Numbered from the stretch's first letter, positions 17,381 through 26,101 are shown. The stretch: 64,000 bases of DNA from an uncultured Pelagibacteraceae bacterium (GCA_902583585.1 CACHWN010000002.1:91620-155619), one strand, 5' to 3'. Numbers and translations are program-made. Notes: a model not told the origin generated them from the letters alone.

Positions 17381-18679
17381 ATGCAAACATCATTTACAGA
17401 TAAACAACTTCAAGACAAAGATAATAAAACGAGTGAAACAATTATAAGGAAATGCGTTCACTGCGGAATGTGCAATGCTACTTGCCCTACTTATCAAGTA
17501 AATGGAGAGGAGCTAGAAGGACCAAGAGGAAGAATATATCTTATAAAAGATATGTTAGAGAATAAAAAACCGGCCACAAAAGAAATAGCAAAACACATAG
17601 ATAGCTGTTTATCCTGTTACTCATGTATGACGACTTGCCCCTCAGGAGTGAACTATATGCATTTAATTGACCACGGTAGGAATTATGTTGAGGAAACTTA
17701 CAAAAGGCCTTTTTTAGATAGAGTATTTAGAAATATACTTTCTTTTGTATTGCCGAGACCAAAAATATTTTTGTTAATGGCTTTATCATCTAAACTAATT
17801 AAACCATTTAGTTTTTTATTTCCAAAATTTATTAGAAACGCATTAAATTTAATGCCAGATAAAATCCCAGGAAAAAAATTAAAAGATCAAAAAGTTTACG
17901 AGGTTAATAAAGGTAAGAAGGTTTCAAGAGTGGCTTTATTAACTGGATGTGTGCAAAGAGTTATCTCTCCTGAAATAAATGAGGCTACTATAAGACTTTT
18001 AAATAGACACAATGTTGAAGTCGTAGTAATGCCAGACATTAATTGCTGTGGTTCTTTAAATCATCATTTGGGAAAGCAAAAACTAGCACACGACTCATTT
18101 AAAAATAATATTGAGAGCTGGCACGAAGAGTATCTTAAAAACGGATTGGATGCGATAATAAGTAATACGTCTGGATGCGGAACAACTTTAAAAGATTATG
18201 GTCATATTTTTAAAAATGATAAAGATTTAAAAAAGAAAGCCAAAAAAATCTCAGAACTAACTAAAGATATTACTGAGTATCTTGATGAAAACCTAAAGCT
18301 AAATATAAATTTAAATTCTGAAAAAAAATATAAGATAGCGTACCATTCAGCATGTTCAATGCAACATGGACAGAAAGTTCATGATCAACCAAAAGATTTA
18401 ATTTCAAAAACTGGCAATGAAGTATTGGATATTCCTGAAGGACATTTGTGCTGCGGGTCTGCTGGTACTTACAATATTTTACATCAAAAGATGGCTAAAT
18501 CACTTTTAAAGAATAAAGTGAATAATATAGAAAAAATTTCACCTGATTTTATTTCAACAGGCAATATAGGCTGTATGACACAAATATCAGCTGGCACTAG
18601 AATACCAATTATTCATACTGTAGAGTTGCTTGATTGGTTTACCGGAGGCCCTAAGCCATATAAGTTAAATAATTTATAA
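17381..18679 (+). CDS. glcF: Glycolate oxidase iron-sulfur subunit GlcF
   Basis: Electron-transfer subunit of 432 residues that passes electrons from GlcDE to the quinone pool. Two 4Fe-4S ferredoxin clusters are seen: Cys25, 28, 31 and 35 in CVHCGMCNATCP, and Cys76, 79, 82 and 86 in CLSCYSCMTTCP. Two downstream CCG domains carry INCCGSLNHHLG and HLCCGSAGTYNIL. The order glcD-glcE-glcF with near-zero spacing shows one operon. The gene stops one base before the 2-hydroxyacid dehydrogenase start. All expected motifs are intact. Confidence 0.95.
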   Translation: MQTSFTDKQLQDKDNKTSETIIRKCVHCGMCNATCPTYQVNGEELEGPRGRIYLIKDMLENKKPATKEIAKHIDSCLSCYSCMTTCPSGVNYMHLIDHGRNYVEETYKRPFLDRVFRNILSFVLPRPKIFLLMALSSKLIKPFSFLFPKFIRNALNLMPDKIPGKKLKDQKVYEVNKGKKVSRVALLTGCVQRVISPEINEATIRLLNRHNVEVVVMPDINCCGSLNHHLGKQKLAHDSFKNNIESWHEEYLKNGLDAIISNTSGCGTTLKDYGHIFKNDKDLKKKAKKISELTKDITEYLDENLKLNINLNSEKKYKIAYHSACSMQHGQKVHDQPKDLISKTGNEVLDIPEGHLCCGSAGTYNILHQKMAKSLLKNKVNNIEKISPDFISTGNIGCMTQISAGTRIPIIHTVELLDWFTGGPKPYKLNNL

Positions 18680-18680
18680 A

Positions 18681-19637
18681 ATGAAAAAAAAGATTTTTGT
18701 TACAAGAAGACTTCTCAAAGAAAACGAGGAGAAACTTAAAGAATTATTTGAAGTTACTTTAAATAAAGATGATAAGATTTATAAACCTCAAGAAATAATA
18801 GATGGCTCAAAAAATTTTGACGGGATATTAAGTTCTGTTTCCGATCCTATTAATGCTGATACTATCTCTAAACTTTCTAGTTCTATAAAAATTATTGCTA
18901 ACGGCGCAGTTGGTTTTGGAAATATAGATATAAAAGCTGCAAAAGAAAAAGGAATTACTGTAACGAATACACCCGATGTACTAACAGATGCTACAGCAGA
19001 TATTCAGATTTTGCTTTTACTAGGTGCTTCTAGAAAAGCTTATGAAGGACGAATAGCAGCCGAAACTCAAAGCTGGAAATGGTCCTGGGATTTCTTGTTA
19101 GGGAAGCAAATGTCTAATAAAAAACTAGGAATATTAGGAATGGGCAGAATAGGAAGGGCAGTTGCTAAAAGAGCTAAGGCTTTTAATATGGAAATTCATT
19201 ATCATAACAGATCTAAACTTTCACCAGAACTTGAGGATGGTGCAATTTATCATAAAGATTTAAAAAGTCTTTTTAAGCAAAGTGAATTTTTATCAATTAA
19301 TTGTCCTGCAACTCCTGAGACAACAAAACTTGTGAATAAAGAAACGCTAAGCTATCTACAAGAAAATACTGTTATAGGTAACGCAGCAAGAGGAGATATT
19401 GTTGACGATGATGCTATGATCCAAGCACTGAAAAGCGGAAAAGTATTCGCTTACGGTTTAGATGTTTACAATGGTGAGCCAAAAATTCATCCAGAATATT
19501 TGAAGTTAAAAAATATTTTTTTACTTCCACATTTAGGAAGTGCAACAAAAAGAACTAGGTGGGATATGGCATTTAGGGCTACAAAAAATCTTGAGGATTT
19601 TTTTTCTGGCAATAAACCACAAGATCAGGTGAATTAG
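18681..19637 (+). CDS. D-isomer specific 2-hydroxyacid dehydrogenase (glyoxylate/hydroxypyruvate reductase-like)
   Basis: NAD(P)H-dependent enzyme of 318 residues in the D-2-hydroxyacid dehydrogenase family. The Rossmann motif GILGMGRIGRAVAKRAKAF (about 151-169) binds the nucleotide; the conserved active-site residues are found in NAARGDIVDDDAM (Arg), the following Glu in YNGEPKIHPEY, and the catalytic His in LLPHLGSATKRTR. It follows glcF by one base, so it probably belongs to the glycolate operon. Reduction of glyoxylate or hydroxypyruvate is the likely role. Oxidase and reductase together would let the cell balance glycolate and glyoxylate, which is inference. Confidence 0.9.
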   Translation: MKKKIFVTRRLLKENEEKLKELFEVTLNKDDKIYKPQEIIDGSKNFDGILSSVSDPINADTISKLSSSIKIIANGAVGFGNIDIKAAKEKGITVTNTPDVLTDATADIQILLLLGASRKAYEGRIAAETQSWKWSWDFLLGKQMSNKKLGILGMGRIGRAVAKRAKAFNMEIHYHNRSKLSPELEDGAIYHKDLKSLFKQSEFLSINCPATPETTKLVNKETLSYLQENTVIGNAARGDIVDDDAMIQALKSGKVFAYGLDVYNGEPKIHPEYLKLKNIFLLPHLGSATKRTRWDMAFRATKNLEDFFSGNKPQDQVN

Positions 19638-19649
19638 TACACCTAGAGA

Positions 19650-19678
19650 TTGAATCTACAATTTAAAATAATTCTAAA
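19650..19678 (+). promoter_or_regulatory. Candidate promoter for dctP
   Basis: TTGAAT (19650-19655) and TCTAAA (19673-19678) are separated by 17 nt in the 106-bp spacer upstream of dctP. They match four of six bases each of the sigma-70 -35 and -10 consensus. AT-rich background makes chance matches common, so this is a weak call supported mainly by position before a strongly ribosome-bound gene. Confidence 0.28.
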
Positions 19679-19718
19679 ATAAATCGAGACTCTGATTTGA
19701 GATTGTGCTTAAATATTT

Positions 19719-19739
19719 CCGTTAATTAACTAACGGAGG
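19719..19739 (+). promoter_or_regulatory. Leader hairpin overlapping a strong Shine-Dalgarno before dctP
   Basis: CCGTTA (19719-19724) pairs with TAACGG (19731-19736) around a 6-nt loop. The near-perfect ribosome binding site GGAGG (19735-19739) begins inside the 3' arm, four bases before the ATG at 19744. Most genes in the window lack such a clear Shine-Dalgarno. The hairpin may stabilise the mRNA start or mask the first two Gs of the site. The structure is direct from sequence; a regulatory effect is inference. Confidence 0.5.
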
Positions 19740-19743
19740 ACAT

Positions 19744-20892
19744 ATGTCAAAAATAAAAAAAGGAGTAAAAACTCCATCAAGACGTAAGTTCTTTAAAGCA
19801 GCAGCAGCTACAGGTGCTGCAGCAGCAGCAACAGTTGCAATGCCTAACGTTGCATTTGGTGCTCCGCAAACTTTAAAGATGCAAGCGGCTTGGCCGTCAG
19901 GCGCTAACATTTTCTTTGAAATGGCTGGCGACTACGCAAAAATGGTAGGCGACATGTCTGGAGGTGAATTAAAAATTGATCTTCAGCCAGTTGGAGCTGT
20001 AGTTAAGACTTCGGAGATTGGACAAGCAGTAAGCTCAGGTGTACTTGATATGGGACACTGGGTAACAGCTTACTGGTATGGAAAAAATCCAGCAGCTTCT
20101 CTATTCGGTACTGGTCCGTCATACGGAATGTCATCTCAAGAAATTATGGGATGGATAGAGTATGGTGGAGGTAGAAAACTTTATGATGAAACACTTGCGA
20201 AAGTTGGTTTCGATTATATTGGTTTCTTCCATATGCCAATGCCTGCACAGCCTTTTGGATGGTTCAAAAAGAACGTAACAAAAGTATCTGATGTAAAAGG
20301 TATGAAGTACAGAACAGTAGGATTAGCTACTAACGTATTAACAGCAATGGGAATGGTTGTAAGACAATTACCAGGTGGTGAAATTCAGCCCGCAATGAAA
20401 ACAGGTTTGATTGAAGCTGCTGAGTTTAACAACCCAACATCAGACTCTCAGTTTGGTATGCAAGACGTTTCTAAGCACTATCACTTAGGAAGCTTCCACC
20501 AATCACAAGAGATGTTTGAAATCCCAGTAAACAAGAAGACATTTAATGGATTATCGCCTAAACATCAGGCTATCCTAAAAAATGCCGCTTATGCTGCGAA
20601 CAGTGATAACTACTTTAAAGCATTAGTAAGATACTCAGCTGACTTATCTAAATTGATGAACCAGCATAAAGTAAACGTGTATCAAACGTCAGATGCGATC
20701 TTAGCTCAACAATTAAAAGGTTGGGATAAAGTAATCGGTGATTTCAATAAGAAAGATCCATTCTTTAAAAAGATTGTAGACTCACAAAAAGCTTATGCGA
20801 AGAGAGTTATGAAATACTTACTCATGAACCAACCTAATTACAAGTTGGCTTACGAGAATGAGTTCGGTTCAATAGCAAAAGTTAAAATTTAA
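19744..20892 (+). CDS. dctP: TRAP transporter substrate-binding protein (DctP type, Tat signal)
   Basis: Periplasmic solute receptor of 382 residues for an organic acid taken up by the DctQM permease. A twin-arginine signal (SRRKFFKAAAATGAAAAAT, about 12-30) precedes cleavage near VAFGA. The mature part has TRAP receptor features, including KYRTVGLATNVLTAMG with the Arg that normally pins a substrate carboxylate and the following PGGEIQPAMKTGLIEAAEF. The MGHWVTAYWYGKN and HMPMPAQPFGWFKKN segments fit the DctP group that works with larger DctQ/M subunits. The ligand cannot be predicted. A terminator right after the gene suggests it is made in excess over the permease. Confidence 0.95.
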   Translation: MSKIKKGVKTPSRRKFFKAAAATGAAAAATVAMPNVAFGAPQTLKMQAAWPSGANIFFEMAGDYAKMVGDMSGGELKIDLQPVGAVVKTSEIGQAVSSGVLDMGHWVTAYWYGKNPAASLFGTGPSYGMSSQEIMGWIEYGGGRKLYDETLAKVGFDYIGFFHMPMPAQPFGWFKKNVTKVSDVKGMKYRTVGLATNVLTAMGMVVRQLPGGEIQPAMKTGLIEAAEFNNPTSDSQFGMQDVSKHYHLGSFHQSQEMFEIPVNKKTFNGLSPKHQAILKNAAYAANSDNYFKALVRYSADLSKLMNQHKVNVYQTSDAILAQQLKGWDKVIGDFNKKDPFFKKIVDSQKAYAKRVMKYLLMNQPNYKLAYENEFGSIAKVKI

Positions 20893-20907
20893 TTATATTT
20901 TAAACAT

Positions 20908-20938
20908 AAAAGGGGGCGTATTTGCGCCCCCTTTTTTT
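20908..20938 (+). terminator. Rho-independent terminator after dctP
   Basis: GGGGGCG (20912-20918) pairs with CGCCCCC (20925-20931) around a 6-nt loop, preceded by AAAA and followed by seven T residues (20932-20938). This is the clearest intrinsic terminator in the window and the only strongly GC-rich stem seen. It lies between dctP and dctQ, so it should reduce but may not abolish read-through into dctQM, a known way to express binding protein above permease. Confidence 0.92.
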
Positions 20939-20976
20939 ATGGAAATTACAAAAAAATTAGAATAGTTTAAAATTTC

Positions 20977-21561
20977 ATGAGAGGATTTATTCATTTTGCA
21001 GATACTTTAAGTACTTCCGTAGGGAAGGCATTTTCTTGGTGTATCGTAATCTTAATGGGAGGAACCTGTTATGAAGTCGTTATGGCATATGCTTTCAATG
21101 CTCCTACTTTGTGGAATTTCGATTTTAGTTTACAAATGTATGGCGCAATTTTTATGATGGCAGGCGCATACACTTTATCTACAGAAGCTCACGTTAGAGG
21201 TGACGTAATTTACAGACTTTTTAAACCAAGAACACAAGGTTATATCGATTTAGTTTTATATTTTATATTTTTCTTCCCAGGTGTACTCGCGCTTGCGTTT
21301 TACGGTTATGAATATGCTTCGCTTGCATGGAAGATAAAAGAAACAAGCTGGAACAGTCCAGCACAAATTCAAATTTATATGGCTAAATCTTTGATACCAG
21401 CTGCTGGAATTTTATTAATTATTCAAGGTATTAGTGAAGTTTGTAGAGCAATTATTTGTATTCAAACCGGTCACTGGCCTGCAAGAATGGTTGTGGCAGA
21501 GGAAACAGAAAAAATGTTAATGAGAACTTCACAAGAAGAGGATCAAAAAGATGTTATTTAG
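20977..21561 (+). CDS. dctQ: TRAP transporter small permease subunit
   Basis: Membrane protein of 194 residues with four main helices, matching the DctQ subunit that stabilises the DctM transport subunit. The family's helix-2 and loop pattern SLQMYGAIFMMAGAYTLSTEAHVRGDV is visible. It lies 84 nt after dctP beyond the terminator and overlaps dctM by 11 nt, so Q and M are cotranslated. The acidic C-terminal tail (EETEKMLMRTSQEEDQ) is cytosolic. The energy source is expected to be a sodium or proton gradient, as in the family. Confidence 0.93.
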   Translation: MRGFIHFADTLSTSVGKAFSWCIVILMGGTCYEVVMAYAFNAPTLWNFDFSLQMYGAIFMMAGAYTLSTEAHVRGDVIYRLFKPRTQGYIDLVLYFIFFFPGVLALAFYGYEYASLAWKIKETSWNSPAQIQIYMAKSLIPAAGILLIIQGISEVCRAIICIQTGHWPARMVVAEETEKMLMRTSQEEDQKDVI

Positions 21562-22912
21562 TTTAACCAATCCTGAAATCGCAATTCTAATGATGAGCAT
21601 ATTCCTATTTGCAGTTCTACTTGGTTTTCCAATTGCATTTACATTAATGGCAATGGGAGTTGGTTTTGGTTATTACGCTTATTTTGATCCCACAAGAATG
21701 GAACATCTTTTTGATAATAGGATTTTCCAATTATTTGTCCAGAACACCTATACAGTGATGGATAATACTGTTTTAACCGCCGTCCCACTCTTTTTATTTA
21801 TGGGCTACTTAGTTGAGAGAGCCGGAATAGTTTCTAGATTGTTTTTTGCGATCAGACTAGCATCTCATAGATTACCAGCCTCTATGGCTGTTGCCGCGCT
21901 TGTAACATGCGCTTTATTTTCAACAGCGACAGGAATTATTGGTGCTGTTGTTACACTAATGGGATTACTTGCATGGCCTGCAATGATAAGGGCAGGATAT
22001 GATAAAAAATTTGCTTCAGGAGTAATTTGTTCTGGTGGATGTTTAGGAATTTTGATCCCTCCAAGTATCATGTTAATTGTTTACTCAGTTATTGCTCAGC
22101 TTTCGCCTTTAAGATTGTTTGCCGCAGCAATTTTCCCAGGATTATTATTAGCTGGTCTTTATATAATGTACGCAGTTACACTTGCTTATTTTAATCCATC
22201 AATAGCGCCTAAACCTCCAAAAGAGGATATTCCGCCAAGATCTGAAATTTTAAAAGAGGTTATGGTTTCGTTCTTACCACTTTTCTCATTAATAATATTA
22301 GTATTAGGAACTATTTTAGGAGGACTTGCTACACCTGCAGAGGCTGCAGCAGTAGGAGCCTTTGGTGCATTAGTGCTTTCTTATTTTTACAAGACTTTAA
22401 AATGGAAAAATTTTAAAGAGTCTGTATTTCTAACAGCAAAGACAACTGCAATGATAATGTGGTTATTCATCGGCTCTTGGACTTTCGCATCTGTTTTTTC
22501 TTACTTAGGTGGCCATGAAGTTTTTGAGCATTTCTTTAAATCAATGAATTTACAACCATGGCAATTCTTAGTAATCACACAAATAATTATTTTCTTATTA
22601 GGTTGGCCACTGGAGTGGACGGAAATTTTAATTATATTTGTTCCAATATTTTTACCTTTAGTAGCTTTCTTCGAGGTAAATCCTTATTTTTTCGCAATGC
22701 TTATCGCTTTGAATTTACAAACTTCATTTTTAACACCGCCGATGGCAATGTCCGCATACTATTTAAAAGGTGTCCAATCTAAAAATGTAGAGTTAATGGA
22801 AATATTTAGAGGCATTATGCCCTTCCTAGGTATTGTTATATTTGCCATGTTTTTAATGTATCTATTTCCAGGAATAGCTCTTTGGTTGCCAGATACATTA
22901 TTCGCTAATTAA
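21551..22912 (+). CDS. dctM: TRAP transporter large permease subunit
   Basis: Main transport subunit of 453 residues with about twelve hydrophobic helices. It belongs to the DctM group: FPIAFTLMAMGVGFGYYAYF near the N-terminus, a GIIGAVVTLMGLLAWPAMIRAGYD block, SGGCLGILIPPSIMLIVY, and LTPPMAMSAYYLKGV near the C-terminus. These Gly/Pro-rich reentrant loops form the ion and substrate sites. It overlaps dctQ by 11 nt and is followed 8 nt later by an amidase gene on the same strand, which may share its transcript. Confidence 0.95.
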   Translation: MLFSLTNPEIAILMMSIFLFAVLLGFPIAFTLMAMGVGFGYYAYFDPTRMEHLFDNRIFQLFVQNTYTVMDNTVLTAVPLFLFMGYLVERAGIVSRLFFAIRLASHRLPASMAVAALVTCALFSTATGIIGAVVTLMGLLAWPAMIRAGYDKKFASGVICSGGCLGILIPPSIMLIVYSVIAQLSPLRLFAAAIFPGLLLAGLYIMYAVTLAYFNPSIAPKPPKEDIPPRSEILKEVMVSFLPLFSLIILVLGTILGGLATPAEAAAVGAFGALVLSYFYKTLKWKNFKESVFLTAKTTAMIMWLFIGSWTFASVFSYLGGHEVFEHFFKSMNLQPWQFLVITQIIIFLLGWPLEWTEILIIFVPIFLPLVAFFEVNPYFFAMLIALNLQTSFLTPPMAMSAYYLKGVQSKNVELMEIFRGIMPFLGIVIFAMFLMYLFPGIALWLPDTLFAN

Positions 22913-22920
22913 CAATTTAA

Positions 22921-24255
22921 ATGATAGACGTCACAACTTTAAGTGCTTACGATTTATCGCAAAAACTTCATTCTGGTGAAATTTCTTCTTTAGATCTTTG
23001 CAAAGCTTATTTAGATAGAATTAAAAAATTTGAAAAAGATGTTCAGGCTTGGCAATTTTTAGACAAAAAACTTTTGTTAGAAAAAGCTGAAGAAGCTGAC
23101 ACTTATAGAAAATCTGGAAAACCTCTAGGACCATTGCACGGAATGCCAGTTGCAATTAAGGATATTATAGGTACGTATGATATGCCAACCGAATGTGGGA
23201 CAGTATTTAGAAAAAAAATGTCTAATTCACAAGACTCGGAAATTGTAAACTTATTAAAAAATTCAGGAGCAATTATCATGGGTAAAACTGTTACTTGTGA
23301 ACTTGCATATATACATCCATCTAAAACAAAAAATCCTCATGATTATTTAAGAACACCAGGGGGGTCATCAAGTGGATCAGCAGCAGCAGTTGCAGCTCAT
23401 ATGGCACCTTTATCTGTGGGTTCTCAAACTGGAGGATCAGTAATCAGGCCAGCATCATATTGTGGTGTAGTTGGATATAAACCCTCGTATGGATTAATCT
23501 CTAGAAACGGTGTTTTAAAAGTTTCGGATAAACTAGATACAATGGGCGTATTTGGTAAAAGTGTGAAAGATGTTGCATTATTAGCTAAATCACTAATTAG
23601 AAAAGATTTACATGACCCCTCAACAATTTATTTCGCTGCTGACAACATGATTCAGGAATGTGAGAAAGGACCAGTTTTTGATCCAAAGTTTATTTTTTAT
23701 AAAACTAAAAATTGGAAAAATATAAATAAAAAATCACAGCAAGCTTTTGAATTTCTTATTAAAAATTTCAAAAAGAATATCGAGGTTTTTGATACTCCGT
23801 CATACTTTGATGATATACCAAAGTATCATCAAATAATTCATGAAGTTGATATGGCAAATAATTTTCAAGTTTACTATAAAAAAGATAAAACAAAACTTTC
23901 AAAAGAAATGAGAGAAGCTATCGCCAGAGGATTAAAATATTCAGCAAAAGAATATGGTGATGCTTCAGATTTTATGAAACAAAGTTATGAGTCCTATAAA
24001 GAAGTTTTTGAAGATTACCACGGAATTATTACTCCATCTTCAAGCGGAGTTGCTGATAAAGGATTAAAATCTACTGGAAGTGCAGACTTCCAAAAAATCT
24101 GGACTTATCTTGGTTTGCCCACGATTTCATTACCTTTACTTACAGGAGAAAATGACTTACCATTAGGAGTTCAGTTAGTTGGTGATAAACTTGATGATTT
24201 AAGATTTTTAGGTACAGCTAACTGGCTTGAGAAAAATTGTAAAGATGAAGGATAA
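22921..24255 (+). CDS. Amidase (amidase signature family)
   Basis: Amide hydrolase of 444 residues. The Ser-Ser-Lys catalytic set is complete: Lys80 in GMPVAIKDII, the cis-Ser in GGSSSGSAAAVA (about 150) and the nucleophile Ser173 in SQTGGSVIRPASYCGVVGYKPS. No GatB or GatC is nearby and the C-terminus is short, so it is unlikely to be the GatA subunit of amidotransferase. It follows dctM by 8 nt, so a role in breaking down an amide brought in by the TRAP system is plausible but unproven. Family confident, substrate unknown. Confidence 0.9.
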   Translation: MIDVTTLSAYDLSQKLHSGEISSLDLCKAYLDRIKKFEKDVQAWQFLDKKLLLEKAEEADTYRKSGKPLGPLHGMPVAIKDIIGTYDMPTECGTVFRKKMSNSQDSEIVNLLKNSGAIIMGKTVTCELAYIHPSKTKNPHDYLRTPGGSSSGSAAAVAAHMAPLSVGSQTGGSVIRPASYCGVVGYKPSYGLISRNGVLKVSDKLDTMGVFGKSVKDVALLAKSLIRKDLHDPSTIYFAADNMIQECEKGPVFDPKFIFYKTKNWKNINKKSQQAFEFLIKNFKKNIEVFDTPSYFDDIPKYHQIIHEVDMANNFQVYYKKDKTKLSKEMREAIARGLKYSAKEYGDASDFMKQSYESYKEVFEDYHGIITPSSSGVADKGLKSTGSADFQKIWTYLGLPTISLPLLTGENDLPLGVQLVGDKLDDLRFLGTANWLEKNCKDEG

Positions 24256-24424
24256 AATTACAATAATAATAGGCGTTGGGCTCTGCACCCTTTTTTTAAT
24301 TGGTTTAGCCACAACATTAACTAGATCAATGATGATAGGATTTTTTGATGTGCTTCCTGTTTATATTTTAATGGGTATGGTAATTGTAATGATGTTCTAT
24401 GAAGCCTTCATTGACAAAAAATAA
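24245..24424 (+). CDS. Small hypothetical membrane protein
   Basis: Protein of 59 residues with two hydrophobic helices (about 5-22 and 30-50) and a charged C-terminus ending IDKK. I do not recognise a family. I choose ATG at 24245 (MKDKITIIIG), which lies inside the amidase gene; the frame extends 6 codons further up to 24227. The 3' end overlaps the downstream EamA transporter gene by 26 nt. Coupling on both sides and clear membrane character support it as a real gene rather than a chance frame. It may be an accessory subunit of one of the neighbouring transporters, which is speculation. Confidence 0.6.
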   Translation: MKDKITIIIGVGLCTLFLIGLATTLTRSMMIGFFDVLPVYILMGMVIVMMFYEAFIDKK

Positions 24425-25301
24425 TCCTTACGCTCCTTATTTACTTTTGTTAATTCAGCCAATTTTTATGGCTACAAATACTATTGTTGCAAGAGGGGGA
24501 GTGGAGTCAGTACCTCCTATTTCTTTAGCGTTTTGGAGGTGGTTTACCGTTTTTATAATGTTGCTTCCTTTTTTTTATAATGAAATTTTGAAAAATAAAA
24601 AAGAGCTTAATAAAGAGTTTTTCAAACTTTTTTTCTTAGGTTCAATGGGTTGTGGTATATGTGGAGCTTTTCCAAACCTAGCAGGCATGACAACAACAAT
24701 GGCAAATATTGGTATAATCTATACATCTTCGCCAGTAATAATAATTTTTTTATCAATTTTATTCTTTAAAGAGAAAATTAATTTTTTTAGAATATTGGGT
24801 TTATTAATTTGTATCACAGGTGTTTTTACAATTATATCTAAAGGTAATTTAGATTTATTAATTAGCCTAAATTTTACAACAGGCGATATATGGGTTTTGG
24901 GAGCAGCTTTAGGTTGGGCTCTATACTCAATTTATTTATTAAATTGGAGATCAAAATTTAATTTAATGGCTCGATTCACTTTAATTGCAATGTTTGGATT
25001 TATATCGCTTTTCCCATTTTTTGTTTTAGAAAATATTTACTTTGCTAAGACTAATTATAATCAGACATTTTTGTTCTGGATCATATTTGCCGCTATTTCT
25101 CCTAGTATTATAGCCTTCACTTTATATACACGTTTACAAAAATATGTAGGTGCCTCCTTTGCTGGATTTACTTTATATTTATTTGCAGTCTATGGATCTA
25201 TCTTTGGAATTATAATTTTTGATGAATCTCTTCTAAGTTTTCATTATTTAGGTGGCTTACTGGTCTTTACTGGAGTTTATCTCGCTAGAAAAAAAGTATG
25301 A
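24399..25301 (+). CDS. EamA/DMT-family transporter
   Basis: Inner-membrane transporter of 300 residues with ten predicted helices in two EamA repeats (about 10-145 and 160-295), the standard layout of the drug/metabolite transporter superfamily. The second repeat ends in YLGGLLVFTGVYLARKK, as in many EamA proteins. These carriers move amino acids, metabolites or waste products, often outward; the substrate here cannot be told. It overlaps the small membrane protein gene by 26 nt and the next hydrolase gene by 4 nt, placing it in the dctQM-amidase transcript. Confidence 0.88.
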   Translation: MKPSLTKNNPYAPYLLLLIQPIFMATNTIVARGGVESVPPISLAFWRWFTVFIMLLPFFYNEILKNKKELNKEFFKLFFLGSMGCGICGAFPNLAGMTTTMANIGIIYTSSPVIIIFLSILFFKEKINFFRILGLLICITGVFTIISKGNLDLLISLNFTTGDIWVLGAALGWALYSIYLLNWRSKFNLMARFTLIAMFGFISLFPFFVLENIYFAKTNYNQTFLFWIIFAAISPSIIAFTLYTRLQKYVGASFAGFTLYLFAVYGSIFGIIIFDESLLSFHYLGGLLVFTGVYLARKKV

Positions 25302-26101
25302 AGTATCTTTATTTAGCTTTATCATCAATTATATTAGCTTACATTATAATTATACTTTTCACTTATTTGTACCAAAGAAAATTACTTTATCACCCAAGTG
25401 AAAATAACTACACGGGAGACGAAATTCAATTTGAATATAAAGAAGTTTTTATTGAGGTTGATAAAGATATAAAACTTAAATCATGGTTTTTGGAAAAAGA
25501 CTTAAAAAAATTTAAAACAATTTTATACTTTCATGGTAATGCAGGTGATTTAACTAATAGGGTTCATAAGTTAAATGAATTATATAAATTGGATGTAAAT
25601 ATTCTTATTATATCATGGAGAGGGTTCAGCGGTAATCCAGGCAAACCAACAGAGGAAAATTTATATAATGATGCCAGAAAATCAGTCGTGTGGCTTAATA
25701 ATTATGGAATTGAAAACAAAAATATAATTTTATATGGAGAATCGTTAGGCACTGGTATTGCTACAGAATTGGGCCAGGATAATACCTTTTCAGGCATTAT
25801 TTTAGAGTCACCTTTTACTTCGATCGCTGATGCAGCAAAAATTTATTATCCATATTTGCCAATCGATTTGTTAATAAAAGACAGATACGATTCGTTGAAA
25901 AAGATTAAAAATATAAATATTCCTATTTTGGTTATGCACGGTAAGAAAGATGATGTTGTTCCGTTTAAAATGGGAGCAGAATTATTTGAGAAGGCTAATC
26001 AACCAAAATTTAATTACTTTTCTGAAAATGATGACCATATGATGGAATTTAATGATCAACTGATGAATGCTTTGGTAAAATTTTTAGGCTTCAATACCTA
26101 A
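25298..26101 (+). CDS. Membrane-anchored alpha/beta hydrolase (BEM46/ABHD-like)
   Basis: Serine hydrolase of 267 residues with one N-terminal membrane helix (about 4-24). The alpha/beta fold is seen in LYFHGNAGDLTNR (oxyanion region), the nucleophile Ser149 in YGESLGTG, the Asp in HGKKDDVVPF and the catalytic His in ENDDHMMEF. This resembles bacterial relatives of BEM46/ABHD13. The substrate is unknown. It overlaps the EamA transporter gene by 4 nt and meets ftsY tail to tail with an 18-nt overlap. Confidence 0.87.
   Translation: MKYLYLALSSIILAYIIIILFTYLYQRKLLYHPSENNYTGDEIQFEYKEVFIEVDKDIKLKSWFLEKDLKKFKTILYFHGNAGDLTNRVHKLNELYKLDVNILIISWRGFSGNPGKPTEENLYNDARKSVVWLNNYGIENKNIILYGESLGTGIATELGQDNTFSGIILESPFTSIADAAKIYYPYLPIDLLIKDRYDSLKKIKNINIPILVMHGKKDDVVPFKMGAELFEKANQPKFNYFSENDDHMMEFNDQLMNALVKFLGFNT

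Noticed and set aside
22921..24255. Amidase considered as GatA of the glutamyl-tRNA amidotransferase
   Set aside because: No gatB or gatC beside it, shorter C-terminal region, and linkage to TRAP transporter genes.
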